Source of the DNA: Streptomyces zaomyceticus
Lineage (GTDB): Bacteria; Actinomycetota; Actinomycetes; Streptomycetales; Streptomycetaceae
Assembly (NCBI RefSeq): GCF_014656215.1
Contig: NZ_BNBZ01000024.1
Location: forward strand, 41,397 to 105,396
DNA length: 64,000 nt
Direction: 5' to 3'
In this document: piece by piece, positions 17,801 to 26,253 of the stretch
Position numbering within the stretch: position 1 is the stretch's first letter
Layout: each line of letters begins with the position of its first letter
Program-made: the position numbers and the translations under genes
Notes under the pieces: generated by a model
Database searches by the model: none
Seen by the model: only the letters and a program-made list of their open reading frames with translations
Told to the model about the DNA's origin: nothing

Positions 17801-18262
17801 GTGAACAGTGATGATCTTGTCCTTCGGCGTGCGGACGACTCCGACGCCACCGAGATGGCCGATGTGTGGCTGCGTTCCTTCGCGTCCGCGCTTCCGACCG
17901 TGCGTCGGGCGCATGACGACGACGCGGTACGGGACTGGTTCTCCTACGTGGTCGTGAAGCAGTACGAGAACTGGGTGGCGGTCGCCGAGAACCGCGTGGT
18001 GGGGCTGTTGGTGCTCGACGACGGCGATCTGGAGCAGCTGTACCTCGACCCGTCCTGGCGGGGCAGGGGGCTGGGCGACCGGTTCGTGGAGCTGGCCAAG
18101 CGGCAGCGGCCGAGCGGGCTGGGGCTGTGGACGTTCCAGGTCAACGAAGGCGCGCAGCGCTTCTACGAGCGCCACGGCTTCGTCGCGGTCGAGCGGACCG
18201 ACGGCCTGCGCAACGAGGAGCGCGAGCCGGACGTCCGCTACGTCTGGCAGCCGCAGGAGTAG
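17801..18262 (+). CDS. GNAT-family N-acetyltransferase
   Basis: This 153-residue GNAT acetyltransferase has the acetyl-CoA-binding segment LEQLYLDPSWRGRGLGDRFV (R/Q-x-x-G-x-G/A motif RGRGLG) and the C-terminal ARRFYERxGF-like motif AQRFYERHGF. The start is GTG 17801. No good ribosome binding site precedes it (GTCACGCCCC), so the transcript may be leaderless. It stands alone between two stem-loop or palindromic elements. The substrate is unknown. Confidence 0.88.
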   Translation: MNSDDLVLRRADDSDATEMADVWLRSFASALPTVRRAHDDDAVRDWFSYVVVKQYENWVAVAENRVVGLLVLDDGDLEQLYLDPSWRGRGLGDRFVELAKRQRPSGLGLWTFQVNEGAQRFYERHGFVAVERTDGLRNEEREPDVRYVWQPQE

Positions 18263-18329
18263 CGCGGGCAAGCCCAGGGGAAGCCCGGCGATCAGGTCGG
18301 CGGTCAGGATGGCGGCCGAATCCGATCGG

Positions 18330-18366
18330 CCCCTCATCTAGGTCGGAAACCGACCTAGATGAGGGG
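18330..18366. promoter_or_regulatory. Perfect 37-bp palindrome, operator or terminator
   Basis: Two perfect 17-base arms (CCCCTCATCTAGGTCGG and its complement) flank a three-base AAA centre. It lies 68 bases after the GNAT stop and 14 bases before the chosen start of the VOC gene. The inner AGGTCGG-AAA-CCGACCT resembles TetR/PadR/MarR operators, and no regulator gene is adjacent. It could also terminate the GNAT transcript. Confidence 0.6.
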
Positions 18367-18379
18367 CAGACTGCTCTGC

Positions 18380-18778
18380 ATGACGAAGACCTTCCGCGGC
18401 CTCGCGACCATCCGCTACCACGCCGCCGACCTCGACGCCGCCCGCGCCTGGTACTCCGAAGTCCTCGGCATCGAGCCGTACTTCGAACGCCCCGAGTACA
18501 TCGAGTTCCGGCTCGGCGACCACCGCCAGGAGCTCGGTATCTCCCGCACCCCCTCCGCCCCGGCCGGGGTCGTCGCGTACTGGCACGTGGACGACGTCGA
18601 CAGCGAGATGGACCGTCTCCTGAGCCTCGGCGCGAAGGAACACGAACCGCTGCGCGACTACGGGGACTTCCGTGCCGGAGCGGTGCTCGACCCCTTCGGC
18701 AACATCCTCGGCATCATGCGCAACCCCCACTACCTGGAGGTGCTGGAGGAGGAGCGGCGGACCGGCTCCGCCGGCTGA
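18380..18778 (+). CDS. VOC-superfamily protein (glyoxalase/bleomycin-resistance fold)
   Basis: This 132-residue VOC-fold protein has paired beta-alpha-beta-beta-beta modules: TIRYHAADLDAARAWYSEVLG in the first half and YWHVDDVDSEMDRLLSLGAKE and AVLDPFGNILGIMRNP in the second. His, Glu and related metal-ligand positions are partly conserved. Start ATG 18380 is preferred because the in-frame ATG at 18359 lies inside the 37-bp palindrome. Many such proteins bind small electrophiles or antibiotics; the substrate is unknown. The palindrome upstream suggests an inducible gene. Confidence 0.85.
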   Translation: MTKTFRGLATIRYHAADLDAARAWYSEVLGIEPYFERPEYIEFRLGDHRQELGISRTPSAPAGVVAYWHVDDVDSEMDRLLSLGAKEHEPLRDYGDFRAGAVLDPFGNILGIMRNPHYLEVLEEERRTGSAG

Positions 18779-18830
18779 CGAGCTCCACGGCCGCGGACGG
18801 GGGACGACGGCTCCGGACGCCTGATGCGAG

Positions 18831-18884
18831 GCGCCCGGCGTCCGGCGGCCGGCGCCCGGGAACCGTCGGGCGCCCGGCGTCCGG
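18831..18884. repeat. Two direct copies of a 15-bp GC-rich word
   Basis: GCGCCCGGCGTCCGG occurs exactly at 18831-18845 and 18870-18884, in the 132-base gap between the convergent VOC and histidine-kinase genes. Hairpins can form between it and neighbouring GGCCGGCGCC. A bidirectional termination role is plausible. No gene is present. Confidence 0.5.
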
Positions 18885-18910
18885 GACCGTGGGGCGTGGG
18901 GCGTCCGATC

Positions 18911-20269
18911 TCACTCCCCCGCGCCGAACCTCACCCTCACCGTCAGACCCCCGCCCTGCTCGTTCGGATACGCCTCCGTCGTGGCGTCGTGGGCCCGGGC
19001 GATCGATTCGACGATCGAGAGGCCCAGGCCGACTCCCTCGCCGGGGCCGTGCGTGCGTGCCGTCAGGCGGCGGAAGGGTTCGAAGAGGAGGGGGACCGTG
19101 TCCTCCGGGACCTGGGGGCCGGTGTTCGTCACCTCGATGCCGCCCGGCCCGGTGCGGAGCTCCACACGGCCGTCCGGGACGTTGTGGCGCACCCCGTTCA
19201 CGAGCAGGTTGTGCACCAGCCGGTCCAGCAGCACCGCGTCCCCGTCGACGGTCAGCGGCGCGGCCCGCACCACCACCGTCACCCCGTGCTCCGCCGCCTC
19301 CGCCGCCAGCCCGTCCGCCGCCTGTCGGGCCACTTCGTGGACCGCCACCGGCCGCCGTTCCCGCAGGCCCTGGTCGGAGGCGGCGAGCAGCAGGAGCCCC
19401 TCGATGATCCGCTCGCTGTCGTCCGCGACCTCGATCAGCTTCGCCCGGATCCTGGCGACCCGCTCCGGCGACGGCTCCCCCGCGAGCCCGATCTCGGCGG
19501 CCGCCCGTTGGACGGCCACCGGCGTCCGCAGCTCGTGTGCCGCGTTCGCCGCGAACCGCTGCTGGGCCGAGACCAGCCCTTCCATCCTTCCCAGCATCCC
19601 GTCGAACGTGTCGGCGAGCCGTTTCAGCTCGCCCGGCGGCCCGTCGAGTGCGATCCGCTCGTGCAGGTTCTCGCCGGACAGCCGTCGTGCCGTCTCCGTG
19701 ATCACGCCCACCGGCCTCAGCACCCGCCCCGCCATCCACCACGCGAGCGCCACCGACAGCACCGCGTACACGACCAGCACGGCGAGCGAGACCGTCAGGA
19801 GCCGCTCCAGAGCGGCGGACTCCGCCGCGTCACTCACCGTCCGCGTGATCGCGAGGACCTCGCTGGGCAGCGTCGCCGCCGCGCTCGAGTCGGGGCGGGC
19901 GGACGCCGGACTGGCCGGTGCGAAGGTGGGGAGATGCGTCGGGGAGGTGGTCGGCAGCTCCTCCAGCCTGCGGGCGGGTACGGTTCCGGTGACGGCGAGG
20001 CTGATCGACGAGTAGAGACCTTCCTTCACCAGGAGGTACACGACGCCCGTCAGCAACGCTCCCGCGAGGAGCAGGAGACCGCCGTACAGGGCGGTCAGGC
20101 GGGCCCGCTCCCCCGAGACGACCCCCGTCCGTACCGATCCCGTCGCGGGGCTCGTCACCGGTTCCGCCGGGTCCGTGGCTCCCCGCTTCCGCATCCGACC
20201 CCGGCCCCGGCCCCGGCCCCGGCCACGCTCCCCGAACGGCTTCTCGGCTCTCCGCCCGGCTCCCCTCAT
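18911..20269 (-). CDS. OmpR-partner sensor histidine kinase
   Basis: This 452-residue membrane sensor kinase has a basic N-terminus with a GRGRGR run, TM1 at about 60-83, an extracytoplasmic domain of about 90 residues rich in Pro/Ala/Ser, TM2 at about 162-182, then HAMP, DHp (AANAAHELRTPVAVQ, with the phospho-His in HELRTP) and an HATPase with GEGVGLGLSIV. The N-box is atypical (LLVNGVRHNV). Start ATG 20269 overlaps the regulator stop by four bases, so the pair is co-translated. It probably phosphorylates the regulator encoded immediately upstream and controls the divergent export operon. Confidence 0.92.
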   Translation of the reverse strand: MRGAGRRAEKPFGERGRGRGRGRGRMRKRGATDPAEPVTSPATGSVRTGVVSGERARLTALYGGLLLLAGALLTGVVYLLVKEGLYSSISLAVTGTVPARRLEELPTTSPTHLPTFAPASPASARPDSSAAATLPSEVLAITRTVSDAAESAALERLLTVSLAVLVVYAVLSVALAWWMAGRVLRPVGVITETARRLSGENLHERIALDGPPGELKRLADTFDGMLGRMEGLVSAQQRFAANAAHELRTPVAVQRAAAEIGLAGEPSPERVARIRAKLIEVADDSERIIEGLLLLAASDQGLRERRPVAVHEVARQAADGLAAEAAEHGVTVVVRAAPLTVDGDAVLLDRLVHNLLVNGVRHNVPDGRVELRTGPGGIEVTNTGPQVPEDTVPLLFEPFRRLTARTHGPGEGVGLGLSIVESIARAHDATTEAYPNEQGGGLTVRVRFGAGE

Positions 20270-20925
20270 GACGCGATCCGGTAGCCCGAGCCCGGGACCG
20301 TCTCCACCACCGGCGGTTCGCCCAGCTTGGCCCGCAGCTTGCTGAGGGTGACCCGTACCGCGTTCGTGCGGTAGCTGGTGTTCTCCTCCCAGACCTGCTC
20401 GATCAGGTCCTCGCCGCTGACCACCGCCCCCTCCGCCCGCAGCAGCGCCTCCAGGACCGCGAACTCCTTCCGCGACAGTTGCAGATGGCGTCCGTCGCGG
20501 CTGGCCTGGCGGCGGGCGGTGTCCAGGACGATGCCGGCCCGTTCCAGTACGGGGGGCAGCGCCGGCCGGGCACGCCGGCCGAGGGCCAGCACCCGGGCGA
20601 GCAGCTCGTCGTACGCGAAGGGCTTGGCCAGGTAGTCGTCGGCGCCGAGGCCGAGTCCCTCGACCCGGTCCCGTACCGTGCCCGCCGCCGTCAGCATCAG
20701 CACCCGGGTCATCAGCCGCTGCTCGACCACACGGCGGCAGACGTCGTCGCCGTGCATCCCGGGCAGATCACGGTCCAGGACGAGGACGTCGTACTCGCCC
20801 AGCTGCATCTTCCGGAGCGCTTCGAGGCCGTCGGCCGCGATGTCCACGGCGAGCGCGTCACGGCGCAGCCCCTCGGCGATCATCTCGGCGAGAAACGCCT
20901 CGTCCTCCACCACCAGTACGCGCAT
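20266..20925 (-). CDS. OmpR/PhoB-family response regulator
   Basis: This 219-residue regulator has a receiver domain with acidic VEDE at 7-9, phospho-acceptor D51 in LVLDRDLPG and Lys in LAKPFAY, and a C-terminal winged helix ending in VETVPGSGYRIAS. The start is ATG 20925 (MRVLVVED); the longer frame to 20991 would extend into the divergent promoter region. AGGGG is close upstream. It is divergently oriented from the lipoprotein-MFP-ABC operon, the typical layout for a regulator of such an exporter. Confidence 0.93.
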   Translation of the reverse strand: MRVLVVEDEAFLAEMIAEGLRRDALAVDIAADGLEALRKMQLGEYDVLVLDRDLPGMHGDDVCRRVVEQRLMTRVLMLTAAGTVRDRVEGLGLGADDYLAKPFAYDELLARVLALGRRARPALPPVLERAGIVLDTARRQASRDGRHLQLSRKEFAVLEALLRAEGAVVSGEDLIEQVWEENTSYRTNAVRVTLSKLRAKLGEPPVVETVPGSGYRIAS

Positions 20926-20940
20926 GACCCCTGTGTATCC

Positions 20941-20989
20941 GAAAGGGACCTTTCGCCGGTGTAAACGAAACCGCTGAGAGAAACGAAAC
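20941..20989. promoter_or_regulatory. Divergent promoter with direct repeats
   Basis: Two exact copies of AAACGAAAC (20963-20971 and 20981-20989), spaced 18 bases start to start, lie between the regulator and the lipoprotein gene. A short palindrome, GAAAGG-GA-CCTTTC, is at 20941-20954. OmpR-family regulators bind direct repeats, so this is the probable target of the adjacent regulator; the spacing is wider than the usual 10-11 bases. Confidence 0.55.
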
Positions 20990-21014
20990 ATCCCTTCGCG
21001 GCACGCTCCACGCC

Positions 21015-21530
21015 ATGACGATTCGACGGATCACCCGGGCGGCCGCCGCCACCTCCCTCGCCGCCGCCCTCACTCTTCTCGCCACCGCCTGCTCGGGCTC
21101 GGGCTCCGACACCGCCTCCTCCGGGAGCGGAAGCAAGGACGGGAGCGTGAACGAGGAGGGCAAGAAGGCCGACCAGGCCTTCGAGCACCGCAAGTGCCTC
21201 CGTGAGCAGGGCCTCGACGTTCCCGAGCCCAAGCCGGGCGAGCAGGGCGTCGGGCTCACCATCGGTGGCGACGGCATGTCGAAGGAGAAGATGGAGAAGG
21301 CGTTCAAGGCCTGTCGGGACAAGGCGGGCGGCGCCGGTTTCGGCAAGGAGCCGACACAGGCCGACAAGGACAAGGCCCTCGCATACGCGAAGTGCATGCG
21401 GGAGAACGGCTTCAACATGCCCGACCCGAAGTTCGACGGCAGCGCGCAGGCCGCCATGCCGATACCGCAGGGAGCGGAGAAGCAGAAGTTCGACAAGGCC
21501 GCCAAGGCGTGCGAGAGCGTGGCCCGATGA
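21015..21530 (+). CDS. Secreted lipoprotein with duplicated KCxRExG motif
   Basis: This 171-residue exported protein has a basic signal peptide ending at a lipobox-like LLATAC (Cys about residue 26), followed by a Gly/Ser linker. Two similar halves follow: KCLREQGLDVPEPKPG (around 59-74) and KCMRENGFNMPDPKFDG (around 124-140), each followed by an AxKxC helix (FKACRDK; AKACESV). The paired cysteines suggest disulfides. Start ATG 21015 has no strong Shine-Dalgarno. The stop overlaps the adaptor gene start by four bases. It is probably an accessory of the adaptor/ABC exporter; the precise role is not known. Confidence 0.85.
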   Translation: MTIRRITRAAAATSLAAALTLLATACSGSGSDTASSGSGSKDGSVNEEGKKADQAFEHRKCLREQGLDVPEPKPGEQGVGLTIGGDGMSKEKMEKAFKACRDKAGGAGFGKEPTQADKDKALAYAKCMRENGFNMPDPKFDGSAQAAMPIPQGAEKQKFDKAAKACESVAR

Positions 21531-22630
21531 GCGGCCACGAGCGCCCGATGGCCCGGCGGCGGCTGGTGCTGACCCTCGCCGCGATCGTCGCCGTCGCGGG
21601 CGGCGGCGCCGCCGTCACCGCCGTCACCGCGGTGTCGGCGCCCGACACGTCGCAGGACGGCTCCGGAAGTTCCGCCGGCTCCAAGGGGCTGCCGCCCGCG
21701 ACCGCCCCCGTCACCCGGGGCGAGCTCAGCGACAGCTCGCAGCAGGACGGCACCCTGGGACACCTCGGCGAAAGGAAGATCAACGCCGGCCCGGCCGGAG
21801 TCCTCACCTGGGTCGCGTCGCCCGGCTCGGTCGTCGAGCGGAACGAGCGGCTGTACGAGGTCGAGGGCCGTCCGGTCCGGCTGATGTACGGCGCCGAACC
21901 CATGTACCGGACGCTGAAGACCGGCGACGAGGGCAAGGACGTCCGCCAGCTGGAGGAGAACCTCGCCGCCCTCGGGTACATCGGCTTCGACGTCGACGAG
22001 GAGTACACGGCGAAGACGGCCGCCGCCGTCAAGCGCTGGCAGAAGTCCCACGACCTGAAGCAGACGGGCACCGTCGGACCGGACCAGATCGCCTTCGCGG
22101 GCAGTGCGGTACGGGTCAAGGAGACGGGCGCCACGCCCGGCGACCGGATCGCCCCGGGTGGTCCGGTGCTCACCGTGACCGGGTCCGAGCGGGTCGTACG
22201 CTTCAAGGTTCCCGTGTCGGAGGCCCGGTCGGCGAAGACCGGGACCCGGGTGAAGGTCCGGCTGCCGGACGGCACGGAGCTTCCGGGCAGGGTGTCGGCC
22301 GTCGGGAAGACCGCCTCGGCGGGCGACGACCCGCAGGACAGGACCCCGAAGATCGCCGTCACCGTCTCCTTCGACGACCCGCGGAAGGTCACGGGCATCG
22401 ACCAGTCCCCGGTCACCGTCGACCTCACGGGCGAGACGCGCAGGGACATCCTGACCGTCCCCGTCAACGCGCTGCTCGCCCTCCCCGGCGGCGGCTTCGG
22501 CGTCGAGGTCGTCGAGAACGGGACCGCCCGCGAGCTGAAGGTCGAGCTCGGCATGTTCGGGCAGGGCCGGGTCGAGGTCAGCGGTGCCGGGCTCCGCGAG
22601 GGCATGAAGGTCGGGGTGCCGTCCGCATGA
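21527..22630 (+). CDS. Membrane-fusion/adaptor protein with peptidoglycan-binding domain
   Basis: This 367-residue exported adaptor has an N-terminal membrane anchor at about 11-33 (LVLTLAAIVAVAGGG), a PG_binding_1-like domain (DVRQLEENLAALGY through VKRWQKSHDLKQTGTVG, about 142-185) and HlyD/MacA-like beta-barrel segments (GDRIAPGGPVLTVTGSERVV; TRVKVRLPDGTELPG). Gram-positive MacA-like adaptors often carry this domain to contact the wall. The start is ATG 21527, overlapping the lipoprotein stop. It works with the ATPase and FtsX-type permease encoded next. Confidence 0.9.
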   Translation: MSGHERPMARRRLVLTLAAIVAVAGGGAAVTAVTAVSAPDTSQDGSGSSAGSKGLPPATAPVTRGELSDSSQQDGTLGHLGERKINAGPAGVLTWVASPGSVVERNERLYEVEGRPVRLMYGAEPMYRTLKTGDEGKDVRQLEENLAALGYIGFDVDEEYTAKTAAAVKRWQKSHDLKQTGTVGPDQIAFAGSAVRVKETGATPGDRIAPGGPVLTVTGSERVVRFKVPVSEARSAKTGTRVKVRLPDGTELPGRVSAVGKTASAGDDPQDRTPKIAVTVSFDDPRKVTGIDQSPVTVDLTGETRRDILTVPVNALLALPGGGFGVEVVENGTARELKVELGMFGQGRVEVSGAGLREGMKVGVPSA

Positions 22631-23346
22631 CCACGGTCGTACGACTCCGCGGAGTCACCAAGGAGTACGCGGGCGGCGTCCGGGCTCTCGACGGCGTCGA
22701 CCTCACCGTCGGCGAGGGCGAGTTGCTCGGCATCGTCGGGCCGTCCGGCTCCGGCAAGTCGACGCTGCTGCACATCGTCGGGACCCTCGACCGGCCCAGC
22801 TCCGGGACGGTCGAGATCGCCGGCCACGACATCGCCTCGCTGACGGACCGCAGGCTGTCGGCGCTGCGTGCCCGCCGTATCGGCTTCGTCTTCCAGGCCT
22901 TCCATCTCGTGCCGGGCGTGGGCGCCCTCGAGAACGTCGCCGAGGGGCTGCTGTACTCCGGACTGCCCCGGTCGCGGCGCCGGAGGATGGCGGCGGAGGC
23001 GCTGGCCCGGGTGGGCCTCGCCGACCGGCTGAGGCATCGGCCGCACGAGCTGTCGGGCGGTCAGAAACAGCGTGTCGCCATCGCGCGCGCGGTGGTCGGC
23101 GAACCGGCCCTGCTGCTCGCCGACGAGCCGACGGGCGCGCTGGACTCGGCGTCCGGGGAGGCGGTCATGACGCTCCTGCACGAGCTCCACGCGGAGGGCG
23201 CGACGATCGCGGTCATCACCCATGACACGGAGATCGCGGGACGGCTGCCGAGGCAGGTACGGATCCGGGACGGGCGGGTGGTGGAGGACACGGGACGGAG
23301 GGCCGTCGAGCCCCTGGACTCCGGTGCCGGGGAGGTCGCGGCCTGA
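22627..23346 (+). CDS. LolD/MacB-type ABC transporter ATP-binding protein
   Basis: This 239-residue ABC ATPase has Walker A GPSGSGKS, Q-loop FVFQAFHLVPG, signature LSGGQKQR, Walker B LLADEPTGALD and switch His in VITHDTEIA. These are hallmarks of the MacB/LolD/FtsE class. ATG 22627 overlaps the adaptor stop by four bases, and its own stop overlaps the permease start by one. It drives the mechanotransmission-type exporter. Confidence 0.94.
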   Translation: MTTVVRLRGVTKEYAGGVRALDGVDLTVGEGELLGIVGPSGSGKSTLLHIVGTLDRPSSGTVEIAGHDIASLTDRRLSALRARRIGFVFQAFHLVPGVGALENVAEGLLYSGLPRSRRRRMAAEALARVGLADRLRHRPHELSGGQKQRVAIARAVVGEPALLLADEPTGALDSASGEAVMTLLHELHAEGATIAVITHDTEIAGRLPRQVRIRDGRVVEDTGRRAVEPLDSGAGEVAA

Positions 23347-24545
23347 TGCCCCGTACGAAACTCACCGCCGCCCGGCTCGGCCCGCGTGACGTCCTCCATG
23401 TCGGCTCCGCCGGGCTGCGGAGCCGCCCCGTACGCGTGGTGCTGTCCGCGCTGGGCATCGCCATCGGAATCGCCACGATGATCGCCGTGGTGGGTATCTC
23501 GGCCTCCAGCCAGGCCCAGTTGCTCCGGCAGCTCGACGCGCTCGGTACGAACATGCTGGTCGCCAAGCCGGGTGAGGGGATGTTCACCGGCCAGGAGGTC
23601 GAACTGCCCAAGGACGCCGTGGGCATGGTCGGCCGGATCGCGGGGGTCGAGAAGGCCGCGGGGACCGGCGACCTGAGGAGCTCGGTGCGCCGCTCCGAGA
23701 AGATTCCCGCGGCCGAGACCGGCGGGATCGCGGTGAAGGCGGCCACCGAGGGACTTCTCGACGTGCTGCGGGGCGGTCTGGCGTCGGGCACCTGGCTGAA
23801 CGCCGCCAACGGCCGCTATCCGTCCGTGGTACTCGGCCATGTCTCGGCCGAGCGGCTCGGCATCACACGGCCCGGCCAGCAGGTCTGGATCGACGACCGG
23901 TACTTCACGGTCATCGGCGTCCTCGACCCGCTGCCGCTCGCGCCCGAGATCGAACGCTCGGCACTGGTCGGCTGGGAGGGCGCGGGGCGGCTGCTCGGCT
24001 TCGACGGGCATCCGACGACGGTGTACGAACGGTCCACGGACGCGTCCGTGGACGAAGTGCAGAAGCTCCTCGCTCCGACGATCGACCCGCGGAACCCGCA
24101 GAACGTCTCGGTCGGCGACCCGTCCTCGGCGCTGAAGGCGAAGGCGGCGACGGAGGGCGCGTTCTCCACGCTGCTTCTCGGACTGGGCGGGATCGCGCTC
24201 CTGGTCGGCGGGGTCGGCGTCGCCAACACCATGATCATCTCGGTTCTCGAACGACGCCACGAGATCGGTCTGCGCCGGTCCCTGGGCGCGACACGGGGCC
24301 AGATCAGGATCCAGTTCGTGACGGAATCCCTGATGCTGTCCGGCCTGGGAGGCCTCGCGGGCGTGGCGCTCGGCGGAGCGGCGACGGGCGTGTACACGTC
24401 CACGGGCGGGCTCCCGTGGGTGGTGCCGCTCTGGGCGGTGGGCGGAGGCTTCGCCGCGACGCTCGCGATCGGGACGGTGGCGGGGCTGTACCCGGCGGTC
24501 CGCGCGTCACGGCTGTCTCCGACGCTGGCGCTGGCGGCCGCGTAG
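23346..24545 (+). CDS. MacB-like FtsX-family ABC permease
   Basis: This 399-residue permease has one N-terminal membrane helix (VVLSALGIAIGIATMIAVVG), a long extracytoplasmic domain (about 60-275) and three C-terminal helices (LLLGLGGIALLVGGVGVANTM; SLMLSGLGGLAGVALGG; ATLAIGTVAGLYPA), with the family motif VLERRHEIGLRRSLGA. The start is ATG 23346. It completes the lipoprotein-adaptor-ATPase-permease operon. Family members export peptides or macrolides or act on the cell envelope; the substrate is unknown. Confidence 0.93.
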   Translation: MPRTKLTAARLGPRDVLHVGSAGLRSRPVRVVLSALGIAIGIATMIAVVGISASSQAQLLRQLDALGTNMLVAKPGEGMFTGQEVELPKDAVGMVGRIAGVEKAAGTGDLRSSVRRSEKIPAAETGGIAVKAATEGLLDVLRGGLASGTWLNAANGRYPSVVLGHVSAERLGITRPGQQVWIDDRYFTVIGVLDPLPLAPEIERSALVGWEGAGRLLGFDGHPTTVYERSTDASVDEVQKLLAPTIDPRNPQNVSVGDPSSALKAKAATEGAFSTLLLGLGGIALLVGGVGVANTMIISVLERRHEIGLRRSLGATRGQIRIQFVTESLMLSGLGGLAGVALGGAATGVYTSTGGLPWVVPLWAVGGGFAATLAIGTVAGLYPAVRASRLSPTLALAAA

Positions 24546-24594
24546 GGGTGGCGGCGCGTTCGTAGCCCGTGGGCCGCAGTCCGCAGAAGGCCGG

Positions 24595-24631
24595 CTCCCC
24601 GACGGCTCGGCACCGCCGAGCCGTCGGGGAG
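24595..24631. terminator. Perfect stem-loop after ABC export operon
   Basis: Perfect 17-base arms (CTCCCCGACGGCTCGGC and complement) flank the loop ACC, 49 bases after the permease stop. No U-tract follows. It very likely ends the export operon. Confidence 0.85.
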
Positions 24632-24736
24632 TTCGGCGTCGCGGGTCGAACTCCCTGCCCGCGGAACGGCAGGCTCCTGAGGGGCCTGTGGCACGATGCG
24701 TCACGTCCAGCAATCGATCATGAAAGGTGATGTGCC

Positions 24737-25732
24737 ATGCGTGCGCCACTCAGAGCGTTCTTAGCGACACTCTTCTCCGTCTGTCTGCTCCTCGCGTCGG
24801 GCCTCACCACCGCCCGGGCCGACGAAGTGACTCCGACGAACGCGCCCAAGCCGCGCTTCATCACCTACAACGTCTGCGGCGCGTCCAAGACCTGCGACTC
24901 CCACCACGACAAGGCCAAGTGGCTGGCCGATGTCACGGGGGCGATCGACCACTGGGAAGCGGATGTCGTCATGCTCCAGGAGGTGTGTTACGAGCAGTGG
25001 AAGCTGTTGCGCACCCACTTGGCCGGCCGTTCCGGGACCACGTACGACGCGGTCTGGGGAGCGGCTCTTCCGTCGATCGGCAACTGCGCTCGATGGGACC
25101 CCGACCCCAACGACTCGATCGCCCCGGACCTGCGCTTCGGTCTGGCCATCCTCGCGAAGGGCGGCCCGAAGACCATCGACCTGACCTCCCGGACCGTCGA
25201 CTTCCTTCCGGAGCCCCTCGAAGCGACGGGAACGGCCACCGAGAACCGGATTCTGCTCTGCGCCAAGAGCACGGTGACGGGCCGTACCGTCCGTACCTGC
25301 AACACCCACATCGACTGGCACGCCGGGAACAAGACCGCCCAGATCGCCAAGGTCGCGCAGATCACCCGCGGATTCGCCGAAGCGGGCGAGCCGATCGTCC
25401 TGGGCGGCGACTTCAACCAGACGCCCGGGCACGCCGACATGAACCCGCTCTACAGCCACGGGGCCGGATCGACGGGGGTGTTCCAAGAGGTCGACGAGAA
25501 CGACAAGGACGAGTTCCGGGGCGGCGACTGCCCTCAGACCCAGGACCAGTGCCGCAGTGGCGAGAACACCGCGAGCACGGAGTGCTCGCCGCACACCACG
25601 GAGAACGCGAAGATCGACTACATCTTCCTGAGCTCCTCGTGGTTCACGACGCTACGGGGCGACGCGGCGGCCTGCTCCGGCGTCGCGGACCATCACCTTC
25701 TCCGCGGTGCGGCGGCTTGGGAGAGCCAGTAG
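24737..25732 (+). CDS. Secreted endonuclease/exonuclease/phosphatase-fold protein
   Basis: This 331-residue exported protein has a signal peptide at about 1-28 (LFSVCLLLASGLTTARA). It carries the EEP-fold catalytic segments TYNVCG (Asn), MLQEVC (metal-binding Glu), NTHIDWH, GGDFNQTPGH (Asp-x-Asn), IDYIFLSSSW and ADHHLL (Asp-His). At least six cysteines suggest disulfides outside the cell. Start ATG 24737 has AAAGGTG eight bases upstream. The gene stands alone. DNase, phosphodiesterase or sphingomyelinase-like activity are all possible within this fold. Confidence 0.88.
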   Translation: MRAPLRAFLATLFSVCLLLASGLTTARADEVTPTNAPKPRFITYNVCGASKTCDSHHDKAKWLADVTGAIDHWEADVVMLQEVCYEQWKLLRTHLAGRSGTTYDAVWGAALPSIGNCARWDPDPNDSIAPDLRFGLAILAKGGPKTIDLTSRTVDFLPEPLEATGTATENRILLCAKSTVTGRTVRTCNTHIDWHAGNKTAQIAKVAQITRGFAEAGEPIVLGGDFNQTPGHADMNPLYSHGAGSTGVFQEVDENDKDEFRGGDCPQTQDQCRSGENTASTECSPHTTENAKIDYIFLSSSWFTTLRGDAAACSGVADHHLLRGAAAWESQ

Positions 25733-25806
25733 CTCCCCTCCGCATCACAGGAGCCGCCGTCACGTGACCTCTGATCACAGGGCCGCGGGACCCGCACAAT
25801 GACGGC

Positions 25807-26241
25807 ATGACCAACACCGTCGACGCGTCCTGGCACGAGATCCTGCACACCTACGGCGAACCGTCCCGGCCTTCGGAATCACCACTTCTGGCACCGTTCG
25901 CCGAGCTGGTGCGGGTCGCACACGCCGAGCCGCTGCTCCGCCGGCTCCGCCCCTGGACCGGGATGTGGGAGCTGCACTTCAGCAGGTGCACGGAGATGGA
26001 CTACACCTGGGACGTGCCGTACATCGGCACGTTGAGGGACGGCCGGTACTACGTCGAAGGACCGCACCGGAGCAGCCCCCGGATCGCCGAGACCGACAGC
26101 GCGCAGGCCGCGGTGGCGATGGTCGTCGATCGTCTGCCGCCCGGCTGCGGTCCCGCGTTCGCCGGCAATGCCACGGAACTGGCCGCTCACGGTCAGCGGT
26201 GGCACCGGGAGCCGGACCGTCGGCCGGTGACCCTCCCGTAG
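25807..26241 (+). CDS. Uncharacterised protein, possibly DUF6193-like
   Basis: This 144-residue soluble protein has a central WTGMWELHFSRCTEMDYTWD segment followed by VPYIGTLRDGRYYVEGP, which recalls DUF6193-type proteins; I am unsure of that assignment. Start ATG 25807 lies 75 bases after the nuclease stop; a GTCACGTGAC palindrome at 25759-25768 is in the gap. Function is unknown. The next gene starts 12 bases downstream, so the two may be co-transcribed. Confidence 0.7.
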   Translation: MTNTVDASWHEILHTYGEPSRPSESPLLAPFAELVRVAHAEPLLRRLRPWTGMWELHFSRCTEMDYTWDVPYIGTLRDGRYYVEGPHRSSPRIAETDSAQAAVAMVVDRLPPGCGPAFAGNATELAAHGQRWHREPDRRPVTLP

Positions 26242-26253
26242 GCTGCACCGGCC

